Below are positions 1 through 6,321 of a DNA stretch of 7,684 nucleotides, piece after piece; positions within the stretch are counted from its first letter, which is position 1; every line of letters begins with the position of its first letter. Below the pieces are notes generated by a model that was given only the letters and a program-made list of their open reading frames with translations, was not told the DNA's origin and made no database searches. A program made the translations under genes and the position numbers. Origin of the DNA: Bacillota bacterium (GTDB taxonomy: Bacteria > Bacillota_C > Negativicutes > JAEYSJ01); NCBI GenBank assembly GCA_023434855.1, contig JAEYSJ010000170.1, positions 1 through 7,684 on the forward strand, in the 5' to 3' direction.

Positions 1-683
1 TGGATATTCCTGTAATTAAGCCGCAAGCAGACCTGGGGGTAATCAGCGCAGTGTCCGGGGATGGGTTGGCGGACATGATGCGCCAGCTTGGTGCAGATAT
101 AATTATTGCTGGTGGGCAGACGATGAATCCGCCGGTGGAAGACTTTGTATCCGCTATCCATAATGGCAACGCGGCAAGATATATTATTTTGCCTAACAAT
201 AAAAATATTGCCTTAGCTGCCATTCAGGTAAAAAAACTGATGGGAGACAGGGTGGAAATAGTGCCTACTGCCAATGTGCCACAGGGATTGGCTGCGTTGA
301 TGGCCTTCAATGCCGGTGACAGCCTTGCGGAAAATGTGGCACGGATGACTGAACGGCTGCCGGAGGTCAAGGCTGCGGCAATAACGGTTGCTGTGCGGGA
401 TAGTATGGCTGCCGGCCGCCTGGTGCCGGCCGGCGCCTATATTGGTGTAATTGACAGCCAGGTGGTGACCGATGCACCTGACCTTGAGACCGTATTGCAC
501 AGTGTAGTGCAATTGCTGGTGACACCGGTCAGTGAGATCGTTTCCTTGTATTATGGTGCGGACATTGATAAAGCTGCGGCTGAACAACTGGCTGACGGAT
601 TAGCAGCCAGGCTGAAAAACGTCACAGTGGAAACCTACTTTGGCGGTCAGCCGCATTACCAGTTTATTATCAGCGTGGAATAA
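1..683 (+). CDS. FakA/YloV-type (DAK2-DegV family) protein, C-terminal part, truncated by the window edge
   Basis: The reading frame is open from base 3 to the stop at 681-683 (226 residues), so the gene starts before the window; the in-frame GTG at 51 lies inside a conserved stretch and is not the start. The visible part matches the C-terminal region of the YloV/FakA family (usual length about 550 residues): a GGQTMNPPVEDF motif, then ILPNNKNI, then VPTANVPQGLAALMAFN, and a terminal block LYYGADID...FGGQPHYQFIISVE. Family knowledge: FakA is the ATP-binding subunit of fatty acid kinase, which phosphorylates fatty acids presented by FakB (DegV) proteins; its DhaL-like kinase domain is N-terminal and cannot be seen here. 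Many YloV homologues have no tested function, so kinase activity is inferred. hutH begins 34 nt downstream on the same strand with no terminator between, which suggests cotranscription. Confidence 0.85.
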   Translation, partial: DIPVIKPQADLGVISAVSGDGLADMMRQLGADIIIAGGQTMNPPVEDFVSAIHNGNAARYIILPNNKNIALAAIQVKKLMGDRVEIVPTANVPQGLAALMAFNAGDSLAENVARMTERLPEVKAAAITVAVRDSMAAGRLVPAGAYIGVIDSQVVTDAPDLETVLHSVVQLLVTPVSEIVSLYYGADIDKAAAEQLADGLAARLKNVTVETYFGGQPHYQFIISVE

Positions 684-703
684 CATTTTAATATACGAGT
701 CCC

Positions 704-709
704 GGGAGG
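704..709 (+). promoter_or_regulatory. Ribosome binding site of hutH
   Basis: GGGAGG lies 8 nt before the ATG at 718. It decides the start of hutH: an upstream in-frame ATG at 640 would place 26 extra residues inside the end of the preceding gene, has no comparable Shine-Dalgarno sequence, and would lengthen the protein beyond the family norm. Confidence 0.8.
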
Positions 710-717
710 TTGCATTA

Positions 718-2247
718 ATGATAGCACTTGACGGTAATACACTTACAATTGATGATGTAATTTTGGTGGCGCGCGAATTTTTGCCGGTGGAATTGAGCCC
801 CGCCGGCAGTCAACAAATTCTGAAAAGCCGGGCCTGGGTGGAAAAAACGTTGCAGGAAGAAAAACCAGTATACGGCATTTCCACTGGCTTTGGCGAGTTT
901 AGCAAGATATTTATCACGCGGGAAAAACGTGAGAAATTACAGCATAATCTGATTCTCAGTCACGCTGCCTGTGTGGGTGAGTATCTACCGGAAGATGTTG
1001 TACGGGCGGCCATGTTGCTTAGAGCTAACTCGCTGGCAAAGGGCTATTCAGGCATCAGGCTGTCTACAGTGGAAATACTGTTGGAAATGCTGAACAGAAG
1101 AGTATATCCGGCTGTGCCGAGCAAAGGTTCAGTTGGCGCCAGCGGTGATTTGGCTCCACTATCCCATGTGGCACTGGTGATGCTGGGTGAAGGCCAGGCA
1201 TTTATAAACGGTCAACTGGTAAGCGGCCGGGAAGCATTAGCCGCAGCCGGGCTTGATCCAGTCAGCCTGGGAGGGAAGGAAGGACTGGCCTTAATTAATG
1301 GCACTCAGATTATGACAGCGGTGGGGGTTCTGTTGTGGCATGATGCTGCCAGCCTAATGAAAGTGGCTGATATTGCTGCAGCTATGTCTTTAGAAGCATT
1401 AAGAGGCACACGTACAGCCTTTGATGAACGCATTGGCCGCGTCCGGCCGCATCCGGGTCAGTTGGCCACTGCCGACAATGTGGTTAAGCTTACTGAGGGC
1501 AGCACAATTATTGCTTCCCACGTAGACTGCTCGAAGGTACAGGACGCTTACTCATTACGCTGCGTACCGCAAGTGCATGGGGCTTCAAAAGATGCCGTAA
1601 GGCGAATTTATGAAGCGCTTGTTGTGGAAATCAACGCTGCTACCGATAATCCACTTATTATGCCTGATACCGGTGAAGTTATCTCAGGGGGCAATTTTCA
1701 TGGGCAGCCAATTGCCCTGGCCATGGACTATTTAAAGATGGCCCTGGCTGAGATTGGCAGTATTGCTGAACGGCGCATCAATCGTATGCTTGATGCGCAT
1801 TTAAGTGAACTGCCACCCTTTTTGACGGCCTATCCCGGCATTGACTCCGGGTTGATGATTACCCAGTATACGGCGGCTGCCCTGGTTTCGGAAAACAAAG
1901 TGCTGGCCCATCCGGCTTGCGTAGACTCAATACCGACATCGGCTAATCAGGAGGACCATGTCAGTATGGGTACCATTGCTGCACGGCAGGCCCGTGAAAT
2001 ATTGGAGAATGTGAGGTATGTGCTGGCAATTGAGCTGTTGGCGGCTGTTCAGGGCATAGATTTCCTTAGTTCCTTAAAACCTGGCGCCGGTACAGCTGCT
2101 GCATATAACTGCATCCGGCGACGCGTGCCTCATCTGGAAGAAGACAGAGTGCCTGCCCCTGATATTAATGCCATTTACCAAATTATCACTGATGGCACCT
2201 TAGTGCTGGATACCGAAAATATCACTGGACAATTATTGCATATTTAG
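718..2247 (+). CDS. hutH: Histidine ammonia-lyase
   Basis: The product (509 residues, normal for the family) catalyses non-oxidative deamination of L-histidine to trans-urocanate and ammonia, the first step of histidine degradation in the cytoplasm. The Ala141-Ser142-Gly143 triad, in GSVGASGDLAPLSH, cyclises to the MIO electrophilic cofactor. Other family residues are visible: Tyr52 in VYGISTGFG, His82 in LSHAACVG, Tyr278 and Arg281 in YSLRCVPQVHG, and Glu412 in QEDHVSMG. His82 and the glutamate of QEDH are typical of histidine rather than phenylalanine or tyrosine lyases. The start at ATG 718 is chosen for its GGGAGG site and for the length it gives. The gene sits 34 nt after the FakA-like gene and 125 nt before the folate cyclodeaminase gene. 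No hutU, hutI or hutG is present in the window, so the rest of the pathway must be elsewhere or absent. Confidence 0.96.
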   Translation: MIALDGNTLTIDDVILVAREFLPVELSPAGSQQILKSRAWVEKTLQEEKPVYGISTGFGEFSKIFITREKREKLQHNLILSHAACVGEYLPEDVVRAAMLLRANSLAKGYSGIRLSTVEILLEMLNRRVYPAVPSKGSVGASGDLAPLSHVALVMLGEGQAFINGQLVSGREALAAAGLDPVSLGGKEGLALINGTQIMTAVGVLLWHDAASLMKVADIAAAMSLEALRGTRTAFDERIGRVRPHPGQLATADNVVKLTEGSTIIASHVDCSKVQDAYSLRCVPQVHGASKDAVRRIYEALVVEINAATDNPLIMPDTGEVISGGNFHGQPIALAMDYLKMALAEIGSIAERRINRMLDAHLSELPPFLTAYPGIDSGLMITQYTAAALVSENKVLAHPACVDSIPTSANQEDHVSMGTIAARQAREILENVRYVLAIELLAAVQGIDFLSSLKPGAGTAAAYNCIRRRVPHLEEDRVPAPDINAIYQIITDGTLVLDTENITGQLLHI

Positions 2248-2268
2248 TGTAAAATAATGCCAAATATT

Positions 2269-2301
2269 AGAGGCTGGTTCAAATTTTATGATCCAGCCTC
2301 T
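2269..2301 (+). terminator. Hairpin after hutH, possible weak terminator or processing site
   Basis: Bases 2269-2277 (AGAGGCTGG) and 2293-2301 (CCAGCCTCT) form a perfect 9-bp GC-rich stem with a 15-nt loop; after a T-T mismatch, three more pairs (2279-2281 with 2289-2291) can form. The sequence that follows is TTGGAATTTG, not a clean T-run, so termination is probably partial. It lies 22 nt after the hutH stop. Confidence 0.5.
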
Positions 2302-2313
2302 TGGAATTTGTTG

Positions 2314-2343
2314 TTGCATGTTTTTAATCACATGCTGTATAAA
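2314..2343 (+). promoter_or_regulatory. Possible sigma-70-type promoter for the fchA-like gene, with an internal dyad
   Basis: TTGCAT (2314-2319) and TATAAA (2338-2343) are separated by 18 nt and lie 30 nt before the start codon at 2373. The -10 matches the consensus at five of six positions, the -35 at only three. Between them lies an inverted repeat, GCATGT (2316-2321) and ACATGC (2330-2335) with an 8-nt spacer, which is a plausible operator position. This is pattern-based and unproven. Confidence 0.35.
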
Positions 2344-2372
2344 AGCACTTTTGGACTTGAAGGGGGATTTGT

Positions 2373-3017
2373 ATGCTGACATCTTTATCCATTAAGGAAT
2401 TTGCCGCCAGAATGGCCACGCAGGAGCCACCCCCCGGCGGTGGCAGTACGGCGGCGTTGTCCGGATTGATGGCGGCCGGCTTGCAGGAGATGGTTGTTAA
2501 TCTGTCGGAAGGACAGCCGGAATTAGCTGTACATGCCGGGTTCCTGGCCATTAAAAAGAATGATTTGTCCCGACTGCATACGTTATTGGAGGAACTTGTA
2601 GACCGTGATGCCCAGGCATTTAGAAAAGTCATGGAAGCCTTTAAAATGCCTAAAGACAGCCCTGTGGAAATAGTAATACGCGACAAGGCTATCCAGGAAA
2701 GCATGTACCTGGCTGCTGAAGTGCCGATTGAAACCGCCCGGGCTTGCCTGGAGGTGCTGGAGATCAGCCGGCAGCTTTTAGACAAAACCAATCCTCATGC
2801 TCTGGGAGATCTTACGGTTGGGGCCCTGGCCGCTCATACCGGTGCGGTGGGCGCCCTGCTCAGTACAGCTATGAACTTGCCCTTTCTAAAAGATGAAGCA
2901 GTAGTAAAAGCGTTTGAAGGACAGGTTTTGCTGCTGAGAACTTCTGCCGACGAATTAATCCAAATTGTTAAAGATAATGTTTATAGTAACAGCACTTATG
3001 CAGTTATGAAAGGCTAG
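2373..3017 (+). CDS. fchA: Stand-alone cyclodeaminase/cyclohydrolase of the FTCD C-terminal family (FchA-like)
   Basis: The 214-residue protein matches the stand-alone form of the formiminotransferase-cyclodeaminase C-terminal domain, an all-helical enzyme of about 210 residues. Visible family features are the PPPGGGS turn at residues 19-25 followed by an Ala/Gly-rich helix, the DRDAQAF segment around 77-83 leading to MEAFKMPK, and GDLTVGALAAHTGAVGALLSTAMNL around 145-169. Family knowledge: members convert 5-formimino-tetrahydrofolate to 5,10-methenyl-tetrahydrofolate plus ammonia, or interconvert methenyl- and formyl-tetrahydrofolate in acetogens and purinolytic clostridia. The hutH gene just upstream favours the histidine-linked cyclodeaminase role, but sequence alone does not separate the two. 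The transferase domain fused to it in animals is absent. The start is supported by an AGGGGG site 6 nt upstream. A strong terminator follows 28 nt after the stop. Confidence 0.9.
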   Translation: MLTSLSIKEFAARMATQEPPPGGGSTAALSGLMAAGLQEMVVNLSEGQPELAVHAGFLAIKKNDLSRLHTLLEELVDRDAQAFRKVMEAFKMPKDSPVEIVIRDKAIQESMYLAAEVPIETARACLEVLEISRQLLDKTNPHALGDLTVGALAAHTGAVGALLSTAMNLPFLKDEAVVKAFEGQVLLLRTSADELIQIVKDNVYSNSTYAVMKG

Positions 3018-3045
3018 CATTAAACGGCTGGCTATTATTACAGGC

Positions 3046-3080
3046 AAAAACCTGGCATTGATTTGTGCCAGGTTTTTCTT
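3046..3080 (+). terminator. Rho-independent terminator after the fchA-like gene
   Basis: A perfect 12-bp stem pairs bases 3046-3057 (AAAAACCTGGCA) with 3066-3077 (TGCCAGGTTTTT) around an 8-nt loop. The right arm supplies the T-run, continuing as CTT. This closes the FakA-like/hutH/fchA transcription block. The A-run on the left arm means it could also act on minus-strand transcripts. Confidence 0.9.
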
Positions 3081-3104
3081 ATTGCATCAGAAAGCCATCT
3101 ACAA

Positions 3105-3187
3105 TGTCATTGCGAGAAAGAATGACGAAGCAATCTCTCCTTTATTTTCGAAAAGCAGAGAGATTGCTTCACTCATTCGCAATGACA
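3105..3187. repeat. Imperfect palindromic intergenic repeat (REP/MITE-like element)
   Basis: The left arm (3105-3139) and right arm (3158-3187) are inverted copies. Outer ends match over 11 bases (TGTCATTGCGA against TCGCAATGACA) and inner ends over 13 bases (GAAGCAATCTCTC against GAGAGATTGCTTC). The arm middles differ in length, and the central loop is 18 nt. From memory, palindromes starting TGTCATTGCGA and containing GAAGCAATCTC recur between genes in many unrelated bacterial genomes. It lies between the fchA terminator and the end of the minus-strand dehydrogenase gene, where it could fold in either transcript. No transposase gene is present, so it would be non-autonomous. Confidence 0.8.
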
Positions 3188-3217
3188 ACAAAGGGTGTGG
3201 TGGCAGTTTTCTTATTA

Positions 3218-4096
3218 TTATCCGTTGACGATTACTCCGCCGTTGAGATGCAGTATCTGGCCTGACATGAAGGATGAATCTTCAGAAGCCAGGAAAACAT
3301 AGGCAGGGGCTATTTCAGCCGGCTGCCCAGCCCGCTTCATGGGGGTGTGCTGACCGAATTGGGCTACATGCTGTTCGTTGAAAGAAGCGGGAATAAGCGG
3401 AGTCCAGACTGGCCCCGGTGCAACACCATTGACGCGAATGCCTTGTCCGATAAGCGATTGGGACAAGGAGCGGGTGAAAGATACAATTGCGCCTTTGGTG
3501 GAGGCGTAATCAATCAGCAGGTCATGGCCTTCATAGGCGGTGACAGATGTTGTATTGATAATTACGCTGCCGCTTTTCAAGTGAGGCAATGCAGCTTTGG
3601 CAAGATAAAAGTACGAAAAGATGTTAGTACGGAAAGTTCGTTCCCATTGCTCGGCTGAGATGTTCTGCAGGGTTGTCTGAACATGCTGTTCGGCGGCATT
3701 ATTAACCAGAATATCAAGATGGCCAAACTCTTTGACAACCTGAGAAATTACCTGCTGGCAAAAGGGCTCACTGCCTACGTCGCCGGCAATTGCCAGGCAT
3801 CGCCGGCCGGATTGTTCTACTTGATGCATAGTTTCCGTTGCATCATTATGTTCATTAAGATAGACAATAGCCACATCGGCGCCTTCCTTAGCAAAGGCAT
3901 AGGCCACTGCCCTGCCAATGCCGCTGTCGCCGCCGGTAATAACGGCGACTTTATTTTGCAGTTTACCGCTGGCGTGATAGTTATTATTTATCGAAACCGG
4001 CCTGGGATTCATTTGTGCTTCAATTCCTGGCTGTTGTTGCTGGCGCTGAGCGGGAAAACTGGGAGTAGTGGGCGCTGATTGACTTTTTAGACTCAT
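3218..4096 (-). CDS. Short-chain dehydrogenase/reductase (YghA/YdaD/YhdF-like group)
   Basis: This 292-residue classical SDR has a Rossmann fold beginning near residue 46. The nucleotide-binding motif TGGDSGIG is at 54-61, NNAA at 132-135, and the catalytic tetrad is Asn158, Ser184, Tyr197 and Lys201 (YASTK). The PGPVWTPL segment at 227-234 and the end HLNGGVIVNG are typical of the group that includes E. coli YghA and Bacillus general stress proteins YdaD and YhdF. A polar Gln/Pro-rich leader of about 45 residues containing PGIEAQMNPRP precedes the fold; that PGI...MNP leader is a hallmark of this group and not a secretion signal. Expected role: NAD(P)-dependent oxidoreduction of an alcohol or aldehyde in the cytoplasm, often stress-linked in relatives; the substrate is unknown. 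The start is supported by AAAGGAG (bases 4110-4104 read on the minus strand), 7 nt upstream. It is transcribed alone, divergently from the chemoreceptor gene. Confidence 0.93.
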   Translation of the reverse strand: MSLKSQSAPTTPSFPAQRQQQQPGIEAQMNPRPVSINNNYHASGKLQNKVAVITGGDSGIGRAVAYAFAKEGADVAIVYLNEHNDATETMHQVEQSGRRCLAIAGDVGSEPFCQQVISQVVKEFGHLDILVNNAAEQHVQTTLQNISAEQWERTFRTNIFSYFYLAKAALPHLKSGSVIINTTSVTAYEGHDLLIDYASTKGAIVSFTRSLSQSLIGQGIRVNGVAPGPVWTPLIPASFNEQHVAQFGQHTPMKRAGQPAEIAPAYVFLASEDSSFMSGQILHLNGGVIVNG

Positions 4097-4310
4097 AGGT
4101 ATACTCCTTTCAAAGAAAGACTTTAGTATTAATATACCCTATATAAATTGATATAATATAAAAAACCTAATGAAATTTTTCACGAGGGCAGTAATTATAT
4201 GGAAGGATTTTGTAACAATTGGTAGAATGATAGCAAATAAGGGTGATATCATGGCTTTTTTGCGTATAACCGGAGAAAGAATGTGAAAAAAATTACATGG
4301 AGGCAACAGC
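4097..4310. promoter_or_regulatory. AT-rich divergent intergenic region, expected to hold both promoters
   Basis: This 214-nt gap separates the divergent starts of the dehydrogenase and the chemoreceptor. A TATAAT is present on the plus strand at 4152-4157 but has no convincing -35. Pairs such as TTGTAA (4210-4215) are not followed by a good -10 at 17 nt. On the minus strand, GGGTAT lies upstream of the dehydrogenase gene, but no matching -35 is found at the spacing sigma-B would need. An 8-bp palindrome, TGATATCA, is at 4244-4251. Promoters must be here by position, but I cannot assign them. Confidence 0.45.
4299..4303 (+). promoter_or_regulatory. Ribosome binding site of the hydrogenase-like chemoreceptor
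   Basis: GGAGG lies 7 nt before the ATG at 4311. It supports that start, which is the first in-frame ATG after a TGA at 4284-4286. Confidence 0.8.
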
Positions 4311-6257
4311 ATGTCAAATGATCAATTGAGCAGGGGGCTAATTTATACAATTGCCGAAAATTGTATAGGGTGCAACAGGTGCGTTAACGGGTGCCCCATA
4401 CCTACTGCGAACGTAGCGGTAGTTGAGAATGGCCAGAGCAGAATGTATGTTGACCCGCAAGCATGTGTGCATTGCGGACATTGTGTGGATTTATGCCAAC
4501 ACAGCGCGCGGGAGTACCAGGATGACACTGAGAACTTCCTTAACGACTTAAAACAGGGAGCCAGAATATCTTTGGTTGTCGCACCGGCCATCAAGACAAA
4601 CTTTACCGGCAATTATAAACGTTTGTTGGGCTATCTTAAGCAGCAAGGAGTCAACTTTGCCTATGATACTTCTTTTGGCGCCGATATAACAACATGGGCT
4701 TATTTAAAATATATCACCGAAAATAATGCTGTTGGCGTAGTCTCCCAGCCGTGCCCTGCGATAGTTACTTATGTGGAAAAATTTAAACCAGAACTAATCC
4801 CTTATCTGGCACCGGTTCACAGCCCGATGATGTGTACAGCTATTTATATGAAAGAATATATGAACATAAGTGACCGTTTGGCATTTGTTTCACCTTGTAT
4901 CGGTAAAAAAGACGAGATAGTTGATGCCAATACTCATGGTCATATCCGCTACAATATTACATTCAAAAAATTGACAGAATATTTGCAAAAGAAGAACGTC
5001 AACATTAATACAGCGCCGGAATGCGACTTTGATGATATGGGCTGCGGACTGGGAGCCATTTATCCCCGTCCGGGGGGGCTCAGAGAGAATGTCGAGCATT
5101 ACGTTAAAGGCGCCTGGGTCAGGCAGATTGAAGGCCAGGACGATGCGTACAAGTATTTGGAAGCCTACGCCGACAGGGTGAAAATTAACAAGCCGCTGCC
5201 GGTGCTTGTCGATATTCTCAACTGCCGCCGGGGTTGCAATTTTGGTACAGGAACAACTAAAGTATGTAAGGTGGATGACGCGGACTTAGTGATGCATCAA
5301 GAAAAGGTAAGGGCCAAAGACAACGAACAGGAGAGGTTCTTTGTTAAGAGAAACAAAAAGTTTGCCTTTTTTGATAAACAATTGGATGCTGGCAAGTTTA
5401 TGAGAAAATATGCTGCAAAAAAATTGACGGTTAGTATACCCGGCCCCAATGAGATGGAAAAAGCTTACCATGATTTGCTGAAAGAAGACCGGCAGGAACG
5501 GCACATTGATTGCTCAGCCTGTGGCTATAAAACATGTGAAGCTATGGCTACCGCCATTGCCAGGGGCATTAACCATGTAGGCAACTGCGTATATTATACC
5601 CGCAAAATGCTGGATATCGAAAAACAAGATTTGGAATCTCAGCGGGAGGAAATTGAAAATCTGCTGCAGGATTTTAGAAAATTAAGTGATGAACGCATGG
5701 CAATGGCGGACAACCTGAAGACAAATGTTGTCGCTATTACTACGGCATTAAATGAAGTCTCAGCCGGGAATCAGCAGACTTCCGGGCAAATAGAGACTAT
5801 CAGTGGCAAGGTATACGGTCTGGTAAATATGTCGGAAAAGTTAATTGATGCAGTAAAATTAATAGAAACAAATATTAACAAATATGTGGAGAGTTCCTGC
5901 GAGATTGTGGAGATATCCAACCAGACTAATTTGCTGGCTTTGAATGCTTCCATCGAAGCTGCCCGGGCGGGAGATGCAGGGAGAGGTTTTGCCGTAGTAG
6001 CTGAAGAGGTACGAAAACTGGCCGAACAAACGCGGGTATCAGTTGAATCCACCCAGCAAAACAATAGTGAAGTGCTGCCATGTATTCACAGCATTACCAA
6101 TGTTTCCGCCGTGTTAAAGGAAGAAATGGATGACATAAATGCCGCTATCCAACAGATAGCAGCTAATGCTGAGGCGATTGCCACAAAGACACAGGAAATT
6201 TCCACGACAGCCAATAAGATCAGCAAAATGGAAACAGGGAAAAATAGCGGGAAATAA
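4311..6257 (+). CDS. Soluble [FeFe]-hydrogenase-like sensor fused to a methyl-accepting chemotaxis domain
   Basis: Domains of the 648-residue protein in order: two 4Fe-4S motifs (Cys18, 21, 24, 28 and Cys52, 55, 58, 62); an iron-only hydrogenase large-subunit domain, about 85-320; a CSACGYKTC...C Fe-S motif (Cys401, 404, 409, 426); and a coiled-coil MCP signalling domain, about 435-640, with the conserved tip [20 protein letters not shown] at 535-554. H-cluster ligand positions appear kept: Cys148 (SQPCPA), Cys196 (SPCIGKKDE) and Cys305/Cys309 (NCRRGC). The residue before Cys148 is Pro where catalytic enzymes have the proton-relay Cys, and the usual GGGQP after the last ligand is GTGTT. No transmembrane or signal segment is seen, so it should be cytoplasmic. 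Inferred role: sensing redox state, H2 or CO and passing it to a CheA/CheW complex. A perfect methylation-type heptad surrounds Gln628-Glu629. Pro590 in the returning helix is odd. No che genes or hydrogenase maturases are nearby. Hydrogen production is unlikely. Confidence 0.92.
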   Translation: MSNDQLSRGLIYTIAENCIGCNRCVNGCPIPTANVAVVENGQSRMYVDPQACVHCGHCVDLCQHSAREYQDDTENFLNDLKQGARISLVVAPAIKTNFTGNYKRLLGYLKQQGVNFAYDTSFGADITTWAYLKYITENNAVGVVSQPCPAIVTYVEKFKPELIPYLAPVHSPMMCTAIYMKEYMNISDRLAFVSPCIGKKDEIVDANTHGHIRYNITFKKLTEYLQKKNVNINTAPECDFDDMGCGLGAIYPRPGGLRENVEHYVKGAWVRQIEGQDDAYKYLEAYADRVKINKPLPVLVDILNCRRGCNFGTGTTKVCKVDDADLVMHQEKVRAKDNEQERFFVKRNKKFAFFDKQLDAGKFMRKYAAKKLTVSIPGPNEMEKAYHDLLKEDRQERHIDCSACGYKTCEAMATAIARGINHVGNCVYYTRKMLDIEKQDLESQREEIENLLQDFRKLSDERMAMADNLKTNVVAITTALNEVSAGNQQTSGQIETISGKVYGLVNMSEKLIDAVKLIETNINKYVESSCEIVEISNQTNLLALNASIEAARAGDAGRGFAVVAEEVRKLAEQTRVSVESTQQNNSEVLPCIHSITNVSAVLKEEMDDINAAIQQIAANAEAIATKTQEISTTANKISKMETGKNSGK

Positions 6258-6301
6258 GAATGAGAGGACAGGGATTTATTAAATCCTGTGTCCTCTCATT
6301 C
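6258..6301. terminator. Long hairpin, probably a bidirectional terminator between convergent genes
   Basis: Bases 6258-6270 pair perfectly with 6289-6301 (13 bp, GAATGAGAGGACA against its complement). After a small asymmetric bulge, 6272-6277 pair with 6281-6286 around a 3-nt loop. It starts on the base after the chemoreceptor stop codon and ends 20 nt from the tex stop. The downstream side is T-rich on the plus strand (TGTTCTTGTATTT) and moderately so on the minus strand (TTATTTCCC), so it can serve both genes. Confidence 0.8.
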
Positions 6302-6321
6302 TGTTCTTGTATTTCTGTATA

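Noticed and set aside
213..587. A 124-residue minus-strand open frame opposite the FakA-like gene
   Set aside because: It is a shadow of a conserved coding frame and has no family resemblance.
640..717. A 26-residue N-terminal extension of hutH from the ATG at 640
   Set aside because: It overlaps the conserved end of the FakA-like gene, lacks a good ribosome binding site, and does not resemble the family's N-terminus. ATG 718 with GGGAGG gives the normal length.
2324..2791. A 155-residue minus-strand open frame opposite fchA
   Set aside because: It is antisense to a well-supported enzyme gene and shows no recognisable family pattern.
3065..3265. A 66-residue plus-strand open frame
   Set aside because: It is built from the terminator arm and the palindromic repeat and runs into the antisense of the dehydrogenase gene. 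Such repeats commonly create spurious frames.
3347..4078. Two plus-strand open frames (3347-3658 and 3683-4078) opposite the dehydrogenase
   Set aside because: The minus-strand SDR has all its catalytic motifs; these frames are antisense shadows.
4116..4185. A sigma-B-like promoter (GGGTAT) for the stress-type dehydrogenase
   Set aside because: The nearest GTTT-like -35 is about 21 nt away rather than 13-15, and sigma-B is not expected in the suggested host group.
4284..4310. Selenocysteine read-through of TGA 4284 to extend the chemoreceptor
   Set aside because: The frame is continuous, but a proper RBS and ATG follow at once, the extension has no domain value, and I see no convincing selenocysteine-insertion hairpin.
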